Source: Bacteroidota bacterium
Lineage (GTDB): Bacteria; Bacteroidota; Bacteroidia; Chitinophagales; Chitinophagaceae
Length of the DNA: 5,834 nucleotides
Reading direction: 5' to 3'
Assembly: GCA_947441205.1 (NCBI GenBank)
Contig: CANETM010000111.1
Span: forward strand, 1-5,834
Part shown: in pieces, positions 4,850 through 5,834 of the stretch
Position numbering within the stretch: the stretch's first letter is position 1
Layout of the letters: every line of letters starts with the position of its first letter
Notes under the pieces: generated by a model
Database searches by the model: none
Told to the model about the DNA's origin: nothing
Seen by the model: only the letters and a program-made list of their open reading frames with translations
Position numbers and translations under genes: made by a program

Positions 4850-5834
4850 CTAATTTTTTTCTGTATTAGGGCTAGAAATTAACCATAAACCTAAAAAGGT
4901 GAAAAGGCCATTAATAATAAGTAATTCTTGACCAATTTGAAATCCACCTAACAACTCTTTTTGATAAAATTCCAAGACAAAACAAAGTATGGGGGCCAGT
5001 ATACAAGTTAAAGCAACCCATTTGCCATTTAATTTTCTAGAGGTTAAAATGCCAAAAGCAAATAAACCCAATAATGGCCCATAGGTATAGGAAGCAATTT
5101 TTAATAAAAGGTCAATGATACTTTTATTATCTATCCATTTGAAAACCATTACAATGATTAAAAACAAAAATGCAAAACTTAAATGCACCCTTTTTCTTAT
5201 TTTCTTTTGTTTGTCCTCGTCCCATTCTTTTTTTCTTTGTATACCTAATAAATCAATACAAAAACTAGAAGTGAGTGCAGTGATGGCACCGTCAGCACTT
5301 GGGAATAATGCTGATATAAGCGCTAAAATAAAAATGATAGATAAATATGGTGGCATATGTTGCAATGCAATTGTTGGAAACAAAGCATCTCCAACAGCAG
5401 TAACATTTTGTTGTGTTGCATATAAATTTAATAAACCGCCAAGGAATAAAAATAAAGTAATAACCAAAAGCATACTAAATCCAATGGTAACCATATTTTT
5501 TTGTGCATCTTTTAAATTTTTCACGGAGATGTTTTTTTGCATCATTTCCTGATCCAATCCGGTCATTGTTAATGTAATAAAAGCACCTCCAATTATTTGC
5601 TTTAAAAAGAAGGATTTGCTATTCACATCCATATCAAAAACGGTCGACAATCCTTTTGCTTGCATAGCATTTAATCCTTCAAAAACAGAAAAATCCAATT
5701 TGGAGAGAATGTAAATACTACAAATAATTAGCCCCAATAACATTCCAGATGTTTGTAAAGTATCAGTGTAAACAATGGTCTTTACACCACCTTCATAGGT
5801 ATACAATAATATCATGGCTAAAATCACTAAGGTA
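4850..5834 (-). CDS. Sodium:solute symporter, SSS family (C-terminal part, 5' end outside window)
   Basis: The minus-strand frame is open from the right edge to a TAG at 4852-4850, giving 327 residues. A GTG at 5827 could be read as a start but falls inside a membrane helix and family sequence, so the true start lies beyond the window; full-length SSS proteins have about 480-570 residues. Family marks are GGVKTIVYTDTLQTSGM near the visible N-terminus, GLDQEMMQKN in the middle, and FPSADGAITALTSSFCIDLL, the conserved helix that contributes to the sodium site in this family. About eight hydrophobic segments are visible, separated by basic cytoplasmic loops such as IQRKKEWDEDKQKKIRKR. The protein is an inner-membrane secondary transporter that uses the sodium gradient; the solute (sugar, amino acid, sialate or other) cannot be told. 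It is the first visible gene of the minus-strand cluster. Confidence 0.9.
   Translation of the reverse strand, partial: TLVILAMILLYTYEGGVKTIVYTDTLQTSGMLLGLIICSIYILSKLDFSVFEGLNAMQAKGLSTVFDMDVNSKSFFLKQIIGGAFITLTMTGLDQEMMQKNISVKNLKDAQKNMVTIGFSMLLVITLFLFLGGLLNLYATQQNVTAVGDALFPTIALQHMPPYLSIIFILALISALFPSADGAITALTSSFCIDLLGIQRKKEWDEDKQKKIRKRVHLSFAFLFLIIVMVFKWIDNKSIIDLLLKIASYTYGPLLGLFAFGILTSRKLNGKWVALTCILAPILCFVLEFYQKELLGGFQIGQELLIINGLFTFLGLWLISSPNTEKN

Noticed and set aside
5115..5552. 145-codon plus-strand frame opposite the symporter
   Set aside because: The minus-strand frame has strong SSS family motifs throughout this interval; the plus-strand product has none.

Overview
The window looks like ordinary chromosomal sequence from an AT-rich member of the Bacteroidota. 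Three things point there. The promoter before grpE matches the phylum's -33/-7 architecture (TTTG-N20-TAnnTTTG). Start codons lack convincing Shine-Dalgarno sequences and sit in A/T-rich leaders. The gene families and the signal peptide ending in FSQ also fit. Placement in or near the Chitinophagaceae is a guess from protein flavour only.

Layout: positions 1-380 (minus) carry the N-terminal third of an RlmI-type 23S rRNA methyltransferase that runs off the left edge. A 121-bp divergent regulatory region follows (381-501), with a strong promoter for grpE, a possible promoter for the methyltransferase and a small inverted repeat. On the plus strand grpE (502-1059) and dnaJ (1087-2259) form a two-gene chaperone operon. 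A bidirectional terminator closes it, followed by a 31-bp direct repeat of part of that terminator and an extra hairpin (2258-2406). From the right edge back to 2412 everything is on the minus strand and tightly packed: a sodium:solute symporter (5' end outside the window), an O-methyltransferase, a secreted glucosaminidase with a LysM-like domain, and hypoxanthine phosphoribosyltransferase (hpt), which converges on dnaJ.

How the genes work together: GrpE and DnaJ are the nucleotide-exchange factor and J-domain partner of DnaK, which is not in this window. The minus-strand genes are probably co-transcribed, judging by gaps of 1, 10 and 54 bp. Their roles (transport, small-molecule methylation, peptidoglycan hydrolysis, purine salvage) suggest housekeeping neighbours rather than one pathway.

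I found no mobile element, CRISPR array, tRNA, rRNA or phage gene, and no credible new biological system. The points worth a second look are small: a duplicated terminator fragment, a repeat-built linker in the hydrolase, a tandem repeat across a stop codon, two start-codon corrections and the divergent promoter region.
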